30,707 nt of DNA from positions 1 to 30,707 of the forward strand of contig CAYLWN010000011.1 of assembly GCA_964387625.1 (NCBI GenBank), in the 5' to 3' direction. Positions 29,173 to 30,707 of this stretch are shown piece after piece. The first letter of the stretch is position 1. Each line of letters starts with the position of its first letter. The notes beneath the pieces are model-generated. The model saw only the letters and a program-made list of their open reading frames with translations. It was not told the DNA's origin and ran no database searches. The DNA comes from CAYLWN01 sp964387625. GTDB taxonomy: Bacteria; Patescibacteriota; Microgenomatia; UBA10105. Position numbers and translations under genes: made by a program.

Positions 29173-30688
29173 ATTGTCTGGTGCGAGCGTTGGTTTGGAT
29201 AGTGTGTTAGTTACAGTTGAAGTTGATGTTGCTTCTCAAGGATTGCCGTCATTTACAATAGTTGGTTTACCTGATAAAGCCATTGAAGAGTCAAAAGAAA
29301 GGGTGAGGGCTGCCATCAAAAATAGCGGCGCAGATTTTCCTTCCCGTAGAATTACAGTTAATTTGGCTCCGGCAGATTTACCCAAAGAAGGACCGCAATA
29401 TGATTTACCGATTGCATTGGGATTATTAATTGCATCTGGTCAAATAGAGGCAGATCTAAAAAATAATTTATTTGTAGGGGAATTATCACTTGATGGATCA
29501 CTTCGCCATACACATGGAATTTTACCCATGGCAATGTTGGCCAAAGACAAAAAGATTGCCAATTTGTTTGTTCCGGAAATTGATTCACAAGAAGCAGCAG
29601 TTGTTTCTAGTATTCAAGTTTTTCCGGTTAATTCTTTGATTCAATTATTTAAACATTTTACCAAAATTACTCCCATTTCTTCTATCCCTTATATTCCATT
29701 TTCCGAAATTAAACAAAACGCAATTTATGAATTTGATTTATGTGATATTCATGGTCAGGAACAGGCAAAACGGGCATTGGAAATATCTGCAGCAGGTGGA
29801 CACAATATATTCTTAAGAGGCGCACCTGGTGCAGGAAAAACCATGTTAGCCAGGGCTTTGCCTTCAATTTTACCTGATCTGACGGAAACAGAAGCTTTTG
29901 AAGTAACCAAAATCTATTCAATAACCGGAAATTTACCACCCAACGAATCAATTATGAAGTCCCGTCCTTTCCGCAGTCCGCATCATACAACTTCCAGAAT
30001 TGGACTGATTGGCGGAGGTACAAGGCCTATGCCCGGAGAAATATCTCTGGCTCACCGGGGAGTATTATTTTTAGACGAATTTCCCGAGTTTCAAAGATCC
30101 ACGCTTGAAGCATTAAGACAACCTATGGAAGATGGTGTGGTGTCCATATCCAGAGCAGCAGGATCTGTATCATACCCGGCGCAATTTCTGCTTGTTGGAG
30201 CTGCCAATCCCTGTCCGTGTGGTAATTATGGAGATTCGCAAAAAAGATGTACTTGTATGCCGGGGATTATCAGCCGCTATCAAAAACGCATTTCCGGACC
30301 GATATTAGACAGAATTGATTTACATTTAGATGTGATGTCTGTGACAACTGATAAATTAACTGGGATTAGTCAATCAAAAAAAGAAACATCAGCTCAAGTG
30401 AAAAAAAGAGTACAGTCAGCCCGCTCTCATCAAAGCAAAAGATTTGCCAAAACCAAAATATTTTGCAATGCGGAAATGTCAACCAAATTAGTCAAAGAAT
30501 ATTGTCCGTTGTCAGAAGGTAGTTATAATTTATTACGTCAAGCAGTTTCCCGGCTTAAATTATCTGCCAGAAGTTATTATAAAATTATCAAAGTTGGGCG
30601 TACCATTGCAGATTTAGGTGAATCCCGTTTTATCCAACCCGAACATATTGCTGAAAGTTTACAATACAGACCTAAGGTTGAGGAATAA
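29159..30688 (+). CDS. comM: ComM/YifB-family Mg-chelatase-like AAA+ ATPase
   Basis: The 509-residue protein has the standard ComM layout: an N-terminal Lon-protease-like (ChlI) domain to about residue 170, an Mg-chelatase AAA+ domain with Walker A GAPGAGKTML (221-230), a Walker B region at VLFLDEFPEF, and a C-terminal helical domain ending near IQPEHIAESLQYRP. The Cys-rich NPCPCGNYGDSQKRCTC segment is a family hallmark. Length is normal (about 500). In naturally transformable bacteria ComM is a hexameric helicase that extends the heteroduplex of incoming DNA. With the pilus locus and ruvAB it completes a plausible transformation toolkit. Its start duplicates a 20-base stub at 28112-28131, and its own promoter is leaderless. 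Confidence 0.94.
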   Translation: MLAKVLSGASVGLDSVLVTVEVDVASQGLPSFTIVGLPDKAIEESKERVRAAIKNSGADFPSRRITVNLAPADLPKEGPQYDLPIALGLLIASGQIEADLKNNLFVGELSLDGSLRHTHGILPMAMLAKDKKIANLFVPEIDSQEAAVVSSIQVFPVNSLIQLFKHFTKITPISSIPYIPFSEIKQNAIYEFDLCDIHGQEQAKRALEISAAGGHNIFLRGAPGAGKTMLARALPSILPDLTETEAFEVTKIYSITGNLPPNESIMKSRPFRSPHHTTSRIGLIGGGTRPMPGEISLAHRGVLFLDEFPEFQRSTLEALRQPMEDGVVSISRAAGSVSYPAQFLLVGAANPCPCGNYGDSQKRCTCMPGIISRYQKRISGPILDRIDLHLDVMSVTTDKLTGISQSKKETSAQVKKRVQSARSHQSKRFAKTKIFCNAEMSTKLVKEYCPLSEGSYNLLRQAVSRLKLSARSYYKIIKVGRTIADLGESRFIQPEHIAESLQYRPKVEE

Positions 30689-30707
30689 TATAAAAACAAA
30701 ACCCTCA

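Overview
The window looks like a contig from a Candidate Phyla Radiation (Patescibacteria) bacterium, most likely of the Microgenomates group. The grounds are strong AT richness, very tight gene packing, pilins of the kind common in that group, a PilM-PilN fusion, genes without Shine-Dalgarno sites mixed with near-leaderless genes, and short GC-rich hairpin repeats of a type I associate with these genomes. TGA is used as a stop (10549, 19178), so the genetic code is not the one in which TGA is read as glycine. The lineage call is an inference; no rRNA gene is present.

Layout. (1) 1-2226: the start of a divergent HTH regulator (minus strand, cut by the window edge), a zinc-ribbon NUDIX hydrolase, a sugar-nucleotide epimerase-like SDR protein and an orphan 140-residue protein. 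Two promoters here share a 34-base box with a 12-base palindrome over the -35 element. (2) 2433-7826: a compact four-gene set of a tyrosine-type MIO ammonia-lyase/aminomutase, a PaaK-like adenylating enzyme, an E1/ThiF-like adenylating enzyme and an Acg-like nitroreductase. It looks like a small, apparently undescribed biosynthetic or modification pathway. (3) 7887-19703: a membrane histidine kinase and a single-domain response regulator, then a type IV pilus locus: pilB and pilC on plus, three minor-pilin-like genes on minus, and pilMN, pilO, a small membrane protein and a major pilin on plus. The two pilus operons diverge from a symmetrical promoter at 16901-16963. (4) 19821-20219: RNase P RNA on minus with its own promoter and terminator. 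(5) 20290-22454: two inverted copies of a ~107-base hairpin-rich element enclosing two membrane-protein genes and a second pilin whose first 113 bases after the leader match the major pilin exactly. (6) 22468-24104: ruvA-ruvB, with a short dispersed repeat carried in frame in ruvB. (7) 24140-27760: a membrane spermidine-synthase-like protein and a convergent GT39-like glycosyltransferase. (8) 27813-30688: a small Cys-containing protein, an orphan gene inside a segment bounded by 20-base direct repeats, and comM.

How the genes work together. The pilus genes, ComM (branch migration of incoming DNA) and RuvAB (Holliday junction migration) make a coherent DNA-uptake and recombination toolkit, probably controlled by the kinase/response-regulator pair. 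The 2433-7826 cluster is separate. Its logic would be to deaminate or isomerise an aromatic amino acid, adenylate the resulting acid, and process it further with an E1-like enzyme and a flavin enzyme. Substrates and product are unknown. The only stretch over 300 bases without a protein gene is 19707-20407, which holds a repeat hairpin, rnpB with its terminator and promoter, and the first copy of the hairpin-rich element.
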